From Knoellia sp. S7-12 (GTDB lineage: Bacteria; Actinomycetota; Actinomycetes; Actinomycetales; Dermatophilaceae), in the NCBI RefSeq assembly GCF_040518285.1, contig NZ_CP155449.1, forward strand, positions 2,480,001 to 2,544,000: a DNA stretch of 64,000 nucleotides, given 5' to 3'. Within the stretch, counting starts at the first letter, position 1. The number at the start of each line of letters is the position of its first letter. Of the stretch, positions 42,958 through 56,217 are shown in pieces. The translations under genes were made by a program, and so were the position numbers. The notes beneath the pieces are model-generated. The model made no database searches. It was given only the letters and a program-made list of their open reading frames with translations, and was not told where the DNA came from.

Positions 42958-44382
42958 TTGTTCAGCTCTGCTGACGAGGTTCTGTCGTTCATCAAGGACG
43001 AGGACGTCAAGTTCGTCGACATCCGTTTCTGCGACCTGCCCGGCGTGATGCAGCACTTCAACGTGCCCGCCCAGACGGTCGACGAAGAATTCTTCAAGAA
43101 CGGCCAGGCGTTCGACGGATCCTCGATCCGCGGGTTCCAGGCCATCCACGAGTCCGACATGAAGCTCATCCCCGACGTGAAGTCGGCGTACCTCGACCCG
43201 TTCCGTGAGCACAAGACGCTCATCATGAACTTCTCGATCGTCGACCCGTTCACCGACGAGCCCTACAGCCGCGACCCGCGCAACATCGCGGCCAAGGCCG
43301 AGGCCTACCTCAAGTCGACCGGGATCGCCGACACCGCCTACTTCGGTGCCGAGGCCGAGTTCTACGTCTTCGACGACGTGCGCTTCGAGACCAAGGCCAA
43401 CGCTTCCTACTACTACGTCGACTCCGTCGAGGCCGCGTGGAACACCGGTCGCGAGGAGGAGGGTGGCAACCAGGGCTACAAGACGCGCTACAAGGGTGGC
43501 TACTTCCCCGTCCCTCCCGTGGACCACTTCGCTGACGTGCGCGACGACATCTGCCTCAACCTCGACAAGGTCGGCATCAACGTCGAGCGCAGCCACCACG
43601 AGGTCGGCACCGCTGGTCAGCAGGAGATCAACTACCGCTTCGACACGCTGCTCGCTTCGGGCGACGACATGATGAAGTTCAAGTACGTCGTCAAGAACAC
43701 GGTCTGGCAGATCGGCAAGACCGCAACGTTCATGCCGAAGCCGCTCTTCGGTGACAACGGCTCGGGCATGCACACGCACCAGTCGCTCTGGAAGGACGGC
43801 GAGCCGCTCTTCTATGACGAGCGCGGCTACGGCGGCCTGTCGGACCTCGCGCGTTGGTACATCGGTGGCCTGCTCAAGCACGCTCCCGCGGTGCTCGCAT
43901 TCACGAACCCGACGGTGAACTCCTACCACCGTCTCGTTCCCGGCTACGAGGCTCCGGTCAACCTGGTCTACTCGGCTCGCAACCGCTCCGCGTGTGTGCG
44001 TATCCCGATCGCCGGTGACTCGCCGAAGGCCAAGCGCATCGAGTTCCGCATCCCCGACCCGTCCTCGAACCCGTACCTCGCGTTCGCGGCGCAGCTCATG
44101 GCCGGCCTTGACGGGATCAAGAACCGCATCGAGCCCCCGGAGCCGGTGGACAAGGACCTCTACGAGCTCCCGCCCGAGGAGCACGACGCCATCGAGCAGG
44201 TTCCGGGTTCACTCCCGGCCGTGCTCGAGGCACTGCAGGCCGACCACGAGTTCCTGCTCGAGGGCGACGTCTTCACGCAGGACCTGATCGACACCTGGAT
44301 CGAGTGGAAGACCAAGAACGAGGTCGACCCGATCCGCTTCCGCCCGCACCCGCACGAGTTCGAGATGTATTTCGATATCTGA
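42958..44382 (+). CDS. glnA: Glutamine synthetase, type I
   Basis: ATP-dependent formation of glutamine from glutamate and ammonium, 474 aa. [20 protein letters not shown] starts the protein. [62 protein letters not shown] and the region around [20 protein letters not shown] carry the metal and substrate sites. [10 protein letters not shown] contains Tyr402, the adenylylation site, so GlnE control is expected. The start is a TTG at 42958, directly after AGGAGG; no ATG or GTG fits. It is activated by GlnR. Confidence 0.97.
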   Translation: MFSSADEVLSFIKDEDVKFVDIRFCDLPGVMQHFNVPAQTVDEEFFKNGQAFDGSSIRGFQAIHESDMKLIPDVKSAYLDPFREHKTLIMNFSIVDPFTDEPYSRDPRNIAAKAEAYLKSTGIADTAYFGAEAEFYVFDDVRFETKANASYYYVDSVEAAWNTGREEEGGNQGYKTRYKGGYFPVPPVDHFADVRDDICLNLDKVGINVERSHHEVGTAGQQEINYRFDTLLASGDDMMKFKYVVKNTVWQIGKTATFMPKPLFGDNGSGMHTHQSLWKDGEPLFYDERGYGGLSDLARWYIGGLLKHAPAVLAFTNPTVNSYHRLVPGYEAPVNLVYSARNRSACVRIPIAGDSPKAKRIEFRIPDPSSNPYLAFAAQLMAGLDGIKNRIEPPEPVDKDLYELPPEEHDAIEQVPGSLPAVLEALQADHEFLLEGDVFTQDLIDTWIEWKTKNEVDPIRFRPHPHEFEMYFDI

Positions 44383-44451
44383 CGGAGCTTGCGGAGTCAG
44401 ATGTCGAACGAAGACACCGTGACATCTGATCCGCACCGGATCAGCACACAT

Positions 44452-44495
44452 AAGGGGTGCCAGACGCGCGACATACCGCGCGTCTGGCACCCCTT
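44452..44495 (+). terminator. Terminator after glnA
   Basis: Perfect 19-bp stem (arms 44452-44470 and 44477-44495) with loop ACATAC. Confidence 0.85.
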
Positions 44496-44549
44496 CGTCA
44501 TGTCCGCGTGCAAGGGTGACGTCCACTGTCATTGACGTGGGGGAGCATC

Positions 44550-44960
44550 ATGAATTTTTGGACCGCGATCGCTTCGGTCTTCCGCCAGTACGCCGTGTTC
44601 TCTGGTCGAGCCGGTCGCCCCGAGTACTGGTGGTTCTTTCTCTTCTCAGCGGTGTTGTCGGTAGCGACAGGCGCTCTCGACTCGAGCATGTTCCCGTCCC
44701 TGGTGTCGGACCCGGGGAGCGGATTCGCTGTCAGTGGTGGTCCGCTCTCAGCCATCTTCGGGCTGGCGACCCTCATCCCGACCCTCGCCGTCAGTGCGCG
44801 ACGTTTCCACGACACGGGCCGGTCGGGGTGGTGGACCCTGATCTGGTTGATCCCCGTTGTGGGTTGGATCATGGCCATCGTCATGTGCGCCCAGGTGGGT
44901 CAGCGGGTCGCCAACGAGTACGGGCCGCCAGCCACCAGTCCAGCGCTCGCCACCACCTGA
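44550..44960 (+). CDS. DUF805 membrane protein
   Basis: A 136-aa YhaH-like protein: FWTAIASVFRQYAVFSGRAG, RPEYWWFFLFSAVL, ARRFHDTGRSGWWTLIWLIP and VGWIMAIVMC, with about four hydrophobic segments. This is the standard DUF805 pattern. Function is unknown. ATG 44550 follows a GGGGGAG site. It converges with ctlX at 22 bp. Confidence 0.9.
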   Translation: MNFWTAIASVFRQYAVFSGRAGRPEYWWFFLFSAVLSVATGALDSSMFPSLVSDPGSGFAVSGGPLSAIFGLATLIPTLAVSARRFHDTGRSGWWTLIWLIPVVGWIMAIVMCAQVGQRVANEYGPPATSPALATT

Positions 44961-44982
44961 TCACGATCCGCGCTCTGGCGCG

Positions 44983-46008
44983 TCAGTTGGCGGTGAGGAT
45001 GTTCTGGCCGTCAGCGGAGGTGGCGTTCTCGTCGATGCCTTCGACGGCGGCCGTGGGCTCGACATCGGCGACCGGACGGTGGTCAAGGTGGACGCCGGCG
45101 ATCATGCAGCGCACGGACCCGCCGGCGAGCTCGATCGTGGGGATGTCGACGGCGACGATCTGGCAGGACTCCTCGATGACGGCGATCTGCTCGGGGCGCA
45201 GGCTGCGGCGGGCGCGCGCCGACATGGCCATGACGTAGCGGCGTCTGCCGTCCGTGGTTCGCCCACACAGCTCGACGGCGTTGCCGGCGAACTCACGGAT
45301 CTGCACCTCGGTGAGCTCGACGATGGAGCGGCCGGTGACGGACAGGCGCTCACGAACCTGCTCGCGACGCTGCTCGTCGGGGATCATCTCGAGGGCGATC
45401 ATGGCGACATCAGTGCCGATGCAGGCGATGACGTTGGTGTGATAGACCGGCACGCCGCCCGAGTCCACGGCATCGAACGCCATCGGCTCGTAGCCGAAGT
45501 CGGTGCAGAAGCGTTCAAGGACGGCGATGTCGGCCCGGTGGCTGCGTGCCGTGTAGGCGACGCGCGACACGTGGTCGAGAACCATGGCTCCGGTGCCCTC
45601 GAGGAAGACCCCGTCGGACTCGAGGCCCGAATAGTCGACGATCGACTGGACGCGGTAGTCGGACTTGAGCATCTCAAGGACGTCGGCGCGGCGCTCATGG
45701 CGCCTGTTTGATGCATACATGGGATAGACGGCGACGTAGCCGCCAGCGTGCGTGGACAGCCAGTTGTTGGGAAACACGCTGTCTGGTCGGGTGTGGTCCT
45801 CGTCGGCGAAGACGTGGACCCTCACTCCTGCGCCGCGCAGGGCGTCGGCGAGCGCATCCATCTCGGCCAGTGCCGTCGCGGAGACGGAGTCGCCAGCCTG
45901 CCCCGATGGGACGTCACGCTGGAACGCGTTGTCGGCCGCGGTGGCGGGGTTGGGCATGAACCGTTCGGCACGGATCAGAATGACTGCGGAAGGGGCCTGA
46001 GCGCTCAC
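44983..46008 (-). CDS. ctlX: CtlX-type guanidino/citrulline hydrolase (arginine deiminase-related)
   Basis: A 341-aa pentein-fold protein. DSVFPNNWLSTHAGGYVAVY, VFLEGTGAMVLDH (Glu/His region), VPVYHTNVIACIGTDVAMI (His) and the C-terminal AGGSVRCMIAGVHL with the nucleophilic Cys are the arginine-deiminase-superfamily signatures of the citrulline-utilisation hydrolase group. GTG 46008 is 6 bp after TAGATT. No arginine or citrulline genes are adjacent, so the physiological substrate is uncertain. Confidence 0.88.
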   Translation of the reverse strand: MSAQAPSAVILIRAERFMPNPATAADNAFQRDVPSGQAGDSVSATALAEMDALADALRGAGVRVHVFADEDHTRPDSVFPNNWLSTHAGGYVAVYPMYASNRRHERRADVLEMLKSDYRVQSIVDYSGLESDGVFLEGTGAMVLDHVSRVAYTARSHRADIAVLERFCTDFGYEPMAFDAVDSGGVPVYHTNVIACIGTDVAMIALEMIPDEQRREQVRERLSVTGRSIVELTEVQIREFAGNAVELCGRTTDGRRRYVMAMSARARRSLRPEQIAVIEESCQIVAVDIPTIELAGGSVRCMIAGVHLDHRPVADVEPTAAVEGIDENATSADGQNILTAN

Positions 46009-46014
46009 GGACGG

Positions 46015-46020
46015 AATCTA
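46015..46020 (-). promoter_or_regulatory. -10 box of ctlX, leaderless
   Basis: TAGATT on the minus strand, 6 bases before GTG 46008. Confidence 0.5.
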
Positions 46021-46082
46021 GACCATCGCAGGGTCATGCTCCGATTCCTGACTTCACGACAGGCCCCTTCCGTATCGGTCGG

Positions 46083-46841
46083 TCAGAAGCCTCCGCCGCC
46101 GAAGTCACCGCCGCCTCCACCGAAGTCACTGCCTCCTCCGAAGTCACTACCCCCGGCGAAGTCGCTGCCACCGCCATAGTCACCGCCGGTGTCGCCACCA
46201 GCGGAGTCGCCTGACCCGCCCGAGTCGGCGCCTCCTCCATCGGATCCACCCTCCGCCCCTGATCCACCCTCTGCGCCCGAGTCACCGGCCTCGGCAGCCT
46301 CCGGCGAGGAGCCGTAGTCGTCGAAGAGCGTGTTGGCGATGGCCGACCCAATGACGACACCGGCGATGGTGCCCATCATCGAGCCCATGACCATGCCACC
46401 CATGCCCATACCGCCCCCGCCGCCGCCGCCGAACGATCCTCGACCGAACGTGCGCTCGAGCGTGCCCGGCTGGCGCATCTCGGCGCGAGTAGCGGCCTGG
46501 GCGAGGTCCTGGGGCTCGGCGCTGCGAGGGGCTTCGCCTTCGGGCGCCGACTGCGACAGCTCGGCGAGCAACTGCTCGCGCTGTTCGGGGGTCAGCTTCG
46601 AGAAAGCCTCGGCGTGCACCTGTTCGAGCTTTTCGGGGGGCGCCGTGCGCAGGAGGTAGCGATAGCGGGCCACGGCGCGATCGTCCTCGGTCCCGACACC
46701 GCCCTGTGGCGCGTTCCGACTGAATCGCTGCCCACTCCCCTGTCCTGGCTGGCTCGGAGCTGACCAGGATCCACCACCTGCGCCGGGGGTCGGTGCCTGT
46801 TGACGCGGCTCACGGCCGAGCAGTTTGTCGAGAAATCCCAC
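46083..46841 (-). CDS. Glycine-rich protein of unknown function
   Basis: A 252-aa protein beginning GFLDKLLGREPRQQ, with a Gly/Ser/Gln-rich region and a helical segment (DRAVARYRYLLRTAPPEKLE, FSKLTPEQREQLLAELSQS). A Gly-rich hydrophobic segment GGGMGMGGMVMGSMMGTIAG follows (about residues 145-165), possibly membrane inserting. The tail is about 80 residues of Gly/Ser/Asp with imperfect repeats of GGGSDF (five copies). The KLTPEQREQLLAEL block recalls proteins whose role is cytosolic. GTG 46841 is preceded by GAGGAGG. No function can be assigned. Confidence 0.75.
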   Translation of the reverse strand: MGFLDKLLGREPRQQAPTPGAGGGSWSAPSQPGQGSGQRFSRNAPQGGVGTEDDRAVARYRYLLRTAPPEKLEQVHAEAFSKLTPEQREQLLAELSQSAPEGEAPRSAEPQDLAQAATRAEMRQPGTLERTFGRGSFGGGGGGGMGMGGMVMGSMMGTIAGVVIGSAIANTLFDDYGSSPEAAEAGDSGAEGGSGAEGGSDGGGADSGGSGDSAGGDTGGDYGGGSDFAGGSDFGGGSDFGGGGGDFGGGGF

Positions 46842-46905
46842 GGGTCCTCCTCAGGTCTGGCCGGGCCGATGCCGCGACCTCAACCCAGCATGCCCCACCT
46901 CGCTG

Positions 46906-47673
46906 TCAGCGGGTGAGTGCGAGCGACCCCAGTGCGACGAGCCAGCTGACGAAGCTGCCCACCAGGAAGTACTCAGTCACCTCGTCGATCCCGTCACCCT
47001 TGACGCTCGTCGTGTCGTCCTTGGCGGACTGCAGCTCGGGGAATCTGATGAGTCCTTTGGCGGCGATGACGATGCTCGCGGCGGTGAGCTGCCCGGCGAG
47101 ACCCAGTCCGAGGATGAACACGCGCTCCATGGGGCCAAGAAGGCGACCTCCCTTGAGCTTGTCGGATGGCTGGGTCTTGTTCGAACCACCAGACTTTGCC
47201 GAGGGTCGCAGTGCTCCGACACTCACCAGGACCAGTCGCACGATGACGTTTCCCGTCGCGAGGTTGGCAATGAAGAAGCCGACCACGACCAGGAGCCGGT
47301 CGACGCCCAGATCATCGGAGAAGGGCAGGTCGGCCCACGCGATCCAGTCGCCGAGGAGCCCACCTGGTGTGGAGGCCAGGCCAGAGAAAGCGAGCAAGGC
47401 GACCGCAGTCCCGGCGAGCAGGAGCAGGGCCTCGACATGACCGCCGCCCCGGCTGAGCGACCTCTCCGACAGGAGCACCCAGCCGGCCAAGGGCGCGATC
47501 GAAACGAAAAGAGCGACGATGTCGGCAGGGCCGGTGAGGCCTGCCAGCAACCCGACCAGGATCACTGTCAGGGCGCCAGCAGGGACGGCCAACCGCCTCA
47601 CCAGGCCGTGATCGACCGCGCGGAGAAGGTCGCTCACCCCCACGCCGAACAGCCAGACGGCCAGCCAGGTCAT
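46906..47673 (-). CDS. Membrane protein coupled to satD
   Basis: A 255-aa polytopic protein with about six hydrophobic segments (for example VPAGALTVILVGLLAGLTG, LLLVVVGFFIANLATGNVI-type helices) and a final SFVSWLVALGSLALTR. A conserved-looking loop is LGPMERVFILGLGLAGQLTA, followed by KGLIRFPELQ. Its ATG overlaps the satD stop (ATGA). SatD-type genes are commonly paired with a membrane protein, and the pair probably acts together. I do not recognise a Pfam family with confidence. Confidence 0.78.
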   Translation of the reverse strand: MTWLAVWLFGVGVSDLLRAVDHGLVRRLAVPAGALTVILVGLLAGLTGPADIVALFVSIAPLAGWVLLSERSLSRGGGHVEALLLLAGTAVALLAFSGLASTPGGLLGDWIAWADLPFSDDLGVDRLLVVVGFFIANLATGNVIVRLVLVSVGALRPSAKSGGSNKTQPSDKLKGGRLLGPMERVFILGLGLAGQLTAASIVIAAKGLIRFPELQSAKDDTTSVKGDGIDEVTEYFLVGSFVSWLVALGSLALTR

Positions 47674-48323
47674 CGGAGCTCCTTGAGCAGGTCGTGGCAG
47701 CGCACGATGACGGCGAGCCCATCGGCCCGCACGCGCTGTGAGACCGCCGACGGGGTGATGCCCTCGGCCACGGCCAGCTCGCGTTGTGTCATGCCGTCCA
47801 GAAGTCCCTTCAGCAGCCGCCCTGACCGCTCTGACAATGAGCCAACCATGTGGTCCTGACAGTGCAGCGCCGCATCCACCGCGAGGGCTGTGCCTGCATC
47901 GTCCACCTCACCGTCGGCAAGCCGGTATGCCGTGTGCACATGTTCCAGGGCTGCTCGCGCTGCCACTTTCTCCACGTCGACGATGGCCTCGCGCGCGGCC
48001 CACCAGGCCGGCCCGTCCTTGATCCCGCGAGCCTTGTCGAGAGTCGTGGTGGCTCCGCGCCCCAGCCCATAGCGACTCTCCGCAGCCGGGCGGAGCGCGA
48101 GTCGGGTCCGCAGAGCGGCGTCCAGGGCCGCGCCCAGATGGGGATAGACCCCCTGGAACTCATCGCCTACGGTGATTTCCAGGGGTTCGATGTGGACAAC
48201 CCGATCGTTGGTGTCGGCGAGGGCCTGCTCAAGGGCACGATGGAGTTCGCGCCGATCCTTGCTCTGGCGGGACGCGACGACGTCGCCGATGAGGACGACA
48301 GGTGAGGGCTGAACTTCGACCAT
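47670..48323 (-). CDS. SatD-family protein with C-terminal helix-turn-helix
   Basis: A 217-aa soluble protein. The N-terminal part VVLIGDVVASRQSKDRRELH, LEITVGDEFQGVYPHLGAAL and YGLGRGATTTLDKARGIKDGPAWW is the SatD pattern. The last 50 residues read LLDGMTQRELAVAEGITPSA and VSQRVRADGL, a clear helix-turn-helix, so the protein may bind DNA. The ATG is 6 bp after a TATGGT -10 box. An AT-rich palindromic region lies directly upstream, a good candidate for autoregulation. Confidence 0.85.
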   Translation of the reverse strand: MVEVQPSPVVLIGDVVASRQSKDRRELHRALEQALADTNDRVVHIEPLEITVGDEFQGVYPHLGAALDAALRTRLALRPAAESRYGLGRGATTTLDKARGIKDGPAWWAAREAIVDVEKVAARAALEHVHTAYRLADGEVDDAGTALAVDAALHCQDHMVGSLSERSGRLLKGLLDGMTQRELAVAEGITPSAVSQRVRADGLAVIVRCHDLLKELR

Positions 48324-48329
48324 ATCCAG

Positions 48330-48401
48330 ACCATACCTTCATATTGGACAGATCAAGAGAATTCCTTCACTTCTTTCCAATGAAGTTCATCGATGAACTT
48401 C
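48330..48401 (-). promoter_or_regulatory. satD promoter and palindromic operator region
   Basis: Minus-strand -10 TATGGT (48330-48335) and a possible -35 TTGATC (48351-48356, 15-bp spacer). The spacer holds CTTCATATTGGA (48338-48349, plus strand), matched in inverted form by TCCAATGAAG (48376-48385). This is joined to a perfect 20-bp palindrome GAAGTTCATC/GATGAACTTC (48382-48401). The stretch is about 60% AT in an approximately 70% GC genome. Confidence 0.6.
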
Positions 48402-48558
48402 TGCTGGGGGTCAGATCAGCCTGCGCGTCTTGCCTGCGGACACTGCGCAACGGGGCCATCATGGAGTCACGGACCCACCGCGGCCCGTGACGACGGGGCC
48501 CACCGGTCCCGGGCCTGCGAGGTTCCCGCCGCCTGATCCACCATCCACGGGAGGAATC

Positions 48559-49446
48559 ATGAGCGGCACCACCTCACCCACCCCCACCGCACGCATCGTC
48601 GCGGGCATCGACGGGTCCGCACACGGCTGGGCTGCTCTCGCATGGGCCGCCGAGCGGGCCAGCGAGCTGAAGATTCCCCTCCACCTCGTGCATGCCTTCG
48701 CACCGGACATCCCGATGCTCGGGTTCGGCACCACAGACCAGAGCTCCATCCTGGCCGAGGGAAGGCGACTCCTCGCCACCGCGACCGCCAGGGCCCATGC
48801 CACCAATCCCGCCCTGACAGTGACCACGTCACTGCCGCCGGGCTACGCCTCGCGGGCATTGGTCGGCGCGTCACACTCCGCCACCATGGTGGTGCTCGGG
48901 GCAGTCGGCCATGGACTGCTGAGCCGGGCGACCATCGGAGCCGTTGCCCAACAGGTCGCCGCACATGCCACCTGCCCCGTGGTCATCGTCGGGCACGAGG
49001 GCCGAAGCGAGCGCAACCACCGTCGCGTCGTCGTGGGCGTCGACGGCTCTTCGTCGTCGAATGCGGCCCTGCACACCGCTTTTGACTACGCAGCAACCCG
49101 CGAATCCGAGCTCGTCGTCGTGCACGCCTGGGAAGCCAAGGGAATCAAGGACCCGACCCTGGAGACCGACTCGAGCTGGCCAGCATACGAGAGCCACCTC
49201 GAGCAGGCGGTCACCCGCGAGATCGCGTCAAGCAGCGCGGAGCACCCGGCGGTCAAGGTCCATCACGACGTCGTGCGCAGTTCTCCCGTCGCGGCCCTCA
49301 TCCAGGCGGCGGACACGGCCGACCTCGTCGTCGTCGGCGCCCGTGGCACCGGAGGCTTCGCCGGGCTCCACCTCGGCTCAGTCTCGGGACGGCTCCTGGG
49401 CCGCACCGACTGCCCGCTCGTCATCGTGCACTCGCGGGAGGTGTGA
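48559..49446 (+). CDS. Universal stress protein, tandem UspA domains
   Basis: A 295-aa protein with two UspA domains. The first starts RIVAGIDGSAHGWAALAWAA and ends with the ATP loop VVLGAVGHGLLSRATIGAVA and CPVVIVG. The second starts RVVVGVDGSSSSNAALHTAF and ends with VVVGARGTGGFAGLHLGSVS and DCPLVIVHS. The second has the complete GxxGx9GS nucleotide motif, the first a looser one. GGGAGG lies 5 bases before the ATG. Its 3' end overlaps the convergent S9 peptidase gene by 69 bp. Confidence 0.92.
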   Translation: MSGTTSPTPTARIVAGIDGSAHGWAALAWAAERASELKIPLHLVHAFAPDIPMLGFGTTDQSSILAEGRRLLATATARAHATNPALTVTTSLPPGYASRALVGASHSATMVVLGAVGHGLLSRATIGAVAQQVAAHATCPVVIVGHEGRSERNHRRVVVGVDGSSSSNAALHTAFDYAATRESELVVVHAWEAKGIKDPTLETDSSWPAYESHLEQAVTREIASSSAEHPAVKVHHDVVRSSPVAALIQAADTADLVVVGARGTGGFAGLHLGSVSGRLLGRTDCPLVIVHSREV

Positions 49447-51577
49447 GGTCGCAGGCAGTCGTGATGTTGCAGCAAGCTGGTCGAGCACGAAGGCCCACTC
49501 CCACGCGACCTGCTCCCACGCGGCATAGCGTCCGCTTCGGCCACCGTGCCCGGCCGCCATCTCGGTGCGCAACAGGATCGGTCGGGTCGCGGCGTCGTTG
49601 GTCACAGTGGCCCGCAGGCGCGCGACCCACTTCGCCGCCTCCGTGAAGAAGACCCGAGTGTCGTTGAGGCTCGTCGTCGCCAGAATGGCTGGATATGCCT
49701 GTGCCGCAACGTTTTCGTAGGGACTGTAGGCCTTCATCACTGCATAGACCTCGGGGTCCTCGAGCGGGTTGCCCCACTCCTCCCACTCGCCCACCGTCAA
49801 CGGCAGGTCAGGTCGCAGGATCGTCGTCAGGGCATCGACGAACGGCACGGCGCCATGCGCGACACGGAAGCGATCGGGCGCAAGGTTGACGACGGCGCCC
49901 ACGAGCAACCCACCTGCCGAACCACCCTCGAGACCGAGCCGGTCCGGTGCCACCCAGCCGAGCTCGATGAGCCGGTCGGCACAAGAGACGGTGTCGCTGA
50001 AGGTATTGGGCTTGGCCAGCAGTTTGCCCTGGTCGTACCAGTGCCGCCCCATCTCACCACCACCGCGCACGTGCGCCGTCGCATGGACGACACCCCGGTC
50101 GAGCAGGGACAGCCGCGCCACCGAGAAATAGGGATCGCTCGAATGCTCATAGGCACCGTATGCCGTGAGGAGACCAGGGTTGCTTCCGTCAGGTCCGAGG
50201 TCGACCCGGTGGACGACAGAGATCGGCACGAGGGTGCCATCGGAGGCCGTGGCCCACTCCCGCCGCTGCACGTAGTCGGACAGGTTGACGTCCCCCAACA
50301 CGGGCTGCTGCTTGAGGACGGTGCGCTCCCCCGTCGCCAGATCGACGTCGAGGACCGTGCGCGGAGTGACGAACGACTCGAACACCACCTGCAACACCGA
50401 CTGCCCGGCCTCGGGGTTGTCACCCAACCCGGCGGAATAGATCGGTTCGTCGAAAGAGACCGGAACCGGTGCGGCATACCCGGATTCGCTTGCAGGATCG
50501 ATGGCGAGCAACGACAGGGACGCGACTCCCCCGCGACGCAGCGACAGCACCGCCACCGCGTCGAAGGCGTCGACGCCGAGGAACCGCTCGCCCTCTCCGG
50601 CCGCGAGGAGCGGCTGCCACTGCTCGTGACTCGTGGAGTCGAGCGGTGCCCACGCCAGGTCGGAGTCAGGGTTGTCGGTGTTGTGGACGATGAGGAGCCG
50701 GTCGGCTGCGGGCTCGACGTCATATTCGACGCCATCGCGCCGAGGGGCGACAACCCGGAAGTCGGCCTCGGGCGTCGTCGCGTCGAGGAGCCGCACCTCC
50801 GACGTCGTCTTGGACCCGAGCGCGAGGATGATCCAGCGGTCATCACGACTCGAGCCGACGCCCATCCAGAAGCGCTCATCGAGCTCCTCGTGGACGAGGA
50901 CATCCGTGCTCGGGTCGGAACCGACGATGTGGCGCCACAACTGATGAGGCCGCCAGGCGTCATCGACCCGCGTGTAGAACAGGGTCTCGCCGTCGTGCGA
51001 GAACTCGACGCCGTAGCCGATCCCGGTGATGGCCTCGTCGAGCGTCTCGCCCGTCGCGGGGTCGCGGACGACGAGATCGAAGCGCTCATCACCACTGGTG
51101 TCGGTCGCGAAGGCAAGTCGTGTGTGGTCTGGACTCACCGACAGGGCGCCGATCGAGAAGAACTCGGAGTCACCCGCCTCGACGTTGCCGTCGAGCAGGA
51201 CCTGCTCGCCATCGGGGGTTTCGTCGGACGCGACAACGGGACGCGTTGGTGGGTCGGTCACCGGCACACGGGCATGGATGGCGTACTGCTGCCCCTCGAC
51301 CGTGCGCGAGTAATACCACCACGGGCCAGAACGCACCGGGACGGAGAGGTCGGTCTCGAGGGTCCGAGACTTGATCTCGCCAAAGATGCTGTCCCGCAAC
51401 GGTTGCAGCCCTAACGTGCGGGCGTCGGCGTAGGCGTTCTCGTCGTCGAGATAGGCACGGACCTCGGGGTCCTCGGCGTCACGCAGCCACTCGTAGGGGT
51501 CGACGACACGGTCGCCGTGGTGCTCGCGGATGTGATCGCGGGTCGCGGCGAGCGGCGGGGTCAGGGGCGCAGTCAGG

Positions 51578-51585
<8 letters not shown>
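49378..51585 (-). CDS. ptrB: S9 family prolyl oligopeptidase / oligopeptidase B
   Basis: A 735-aa cytoplasmic serine peptidase. The beta-propeller domain starts REHHGDRVVDPYEWLRDAED. The catalytic domain has GAYEHSSDPYFSVARLSLLD, HVRGGGEMGRHWYDQGK, the nucleophile elbow GLEGGSAGGLLVGAV, NDTRV preceding the catalytic Asp region and a final MAAGHGGRSGRYAAWE with the His. The start is GTG 51585, inside the end of dnaE (8-bp overlap) with GAGGTG upstream. The C-terminus runs about 30 residues past the usual WEWAFVLDQL end and overlaps the convergent universal stress gene, suggesting loss of the ancestral stop codon. Confidence 0.9.
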
Positions 51586-55192
<3,607 letters not shown>

Positions 55193-55200
55193 CGTGGACC

Positions 55201-55206
55201 ATCCTA
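55201..55206 (-). promoter_or_regulatory. Possible -10 box of dnaE
   Basis: TAGGAT on the minus strand, 8 bases before ATG 55192, consistent with a leaderless or near-leaderless transcript. Confidence 0.4.
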
Positions 55207-55293
55207 AGTCGCCCCGGTGACACCCTTGAGCGCCGCGCCTGCGTGTGACGAATGAGGTGCTTGGGACTACAGTGCTGCCCCCTCACACACCGA

Positions 55294-56217
55294 TCAGAGC
55301 CGGTCGAGAGCCGTCTGCAGGTCAGCGGGGTACTGGCTCTCGAAGGTGACCCAGTTGCCGGTCCCGGGGTGCTCGAAACCCAGCCCGACGGCGTGCAGCC
55401 ACTGGCGCTCGAGCCCCAGCTTCTTGGCCAGGGTCGGGTCGGCGCCATAGGTCAGGTCGCCGACGCAGGGGTGGCGCAGCGCCGAGAAGTGGACTCGGAT
55501 CTGGTGGGTGCGACCCGTCTCGAGGCGAATGTCGAGCAGGCTCGCATGCCGGAAGGCCTCGATGAGCTCGTAGTGCGTGACTGCGTTCTTGCCCGACTCC
55601 ATGACGGCGAACTTGTAGTCGTGGCCGGGGTGGCGCGCGATCGGCGCGTCAATCGTGCCGACCAATGGATCCGGCAGGCCCTGGACGAGCGTGTGATAAG
55701 TCTTCTCGACCGTGCGCTCCTTGAAGGCCCGCTTGAGCAGTGAGTAGCCTCGCTCGCTCTTGCAGACGACCATGAGGCCGGACGTGCCGACGTCGAGCCG
55801 GGAGACGATGCCCTGTCGCTCGCTCGCCCCACTTGTCGAGATGCGATAGCCCGCGGCGGCCAGGCCACCGAGGACAGTCGGCCCGGTCCAGCCGACGCTG
55901 GGATGCGCGGCGACGCCGACGGGTTTGTCGACGACCACGATGTCGTCATCGTCGTGGATGATCCCCATGCCCGGGACCGGCTCGGCGATGACCTCGAGCG
56001 TCGGGCTCGCGTCGGCGCTCGGCAGGGTCAGTTCGAGCATGTCCCCGCCGTGCACGCGGTGGGACTTGCTGACGCTCGCGCCGTTGACGGCCACGCCACC
56101 ATCGGCGGCGAGGTCTGCCGCACGGGTGCGGGACAGACCGAAGAGCCGCGAGATGGCCGCGTCGACGCGCTCACCCTGCAGACCTTCGGGGACGAGCATG
56201 GTGCGGCTGTCAGACAT
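55294..56217 (-). CDS. Pseudouridine synthase, RluA/RluD family
   Basis: A 307-aa enzyme modifying uridines of 23S rRNA. An S4 RNA-binding domain ([29 protein letters not shown]-like) covers about residues 15-80. The catalytic domain has [32 protein letters not shown] with the catalytic Asp, [31 protein letters not shown] and [11 protein letters not shown]. The usual HRLD is SRLD, seen in other actinobacterial members. It overlaps lspA by 8 bp, so both are co-translated. Confidence 0.93.
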   Translation of the reverse strand: MSDSRTMLVPEGLQGERVDAAISRLFGLSRTRAADLAADGGVAVNGASVSKSHRVHGGDMLELTLPSADASPTLEVIAEPVPGMGIIHDDDDIVVVDKPVGVAAHPSVGWTGPTVLGGLAAAGYRISTSGASERQGIVSRLDVGTSGLMVVCKSERGYSLLKRAFKERTVEKTYHTLVQGLPDPLVGTIDAPIARHPGHDYKFAVMESGKNAVTHYELIEAFRHASLLDIRLETGRTHQIRVHFSALRHPCVGDLTYGADPTLAKKLGLERQWLHAVGLGFEHPGTGNWVTFESQYPADLQTALDRL

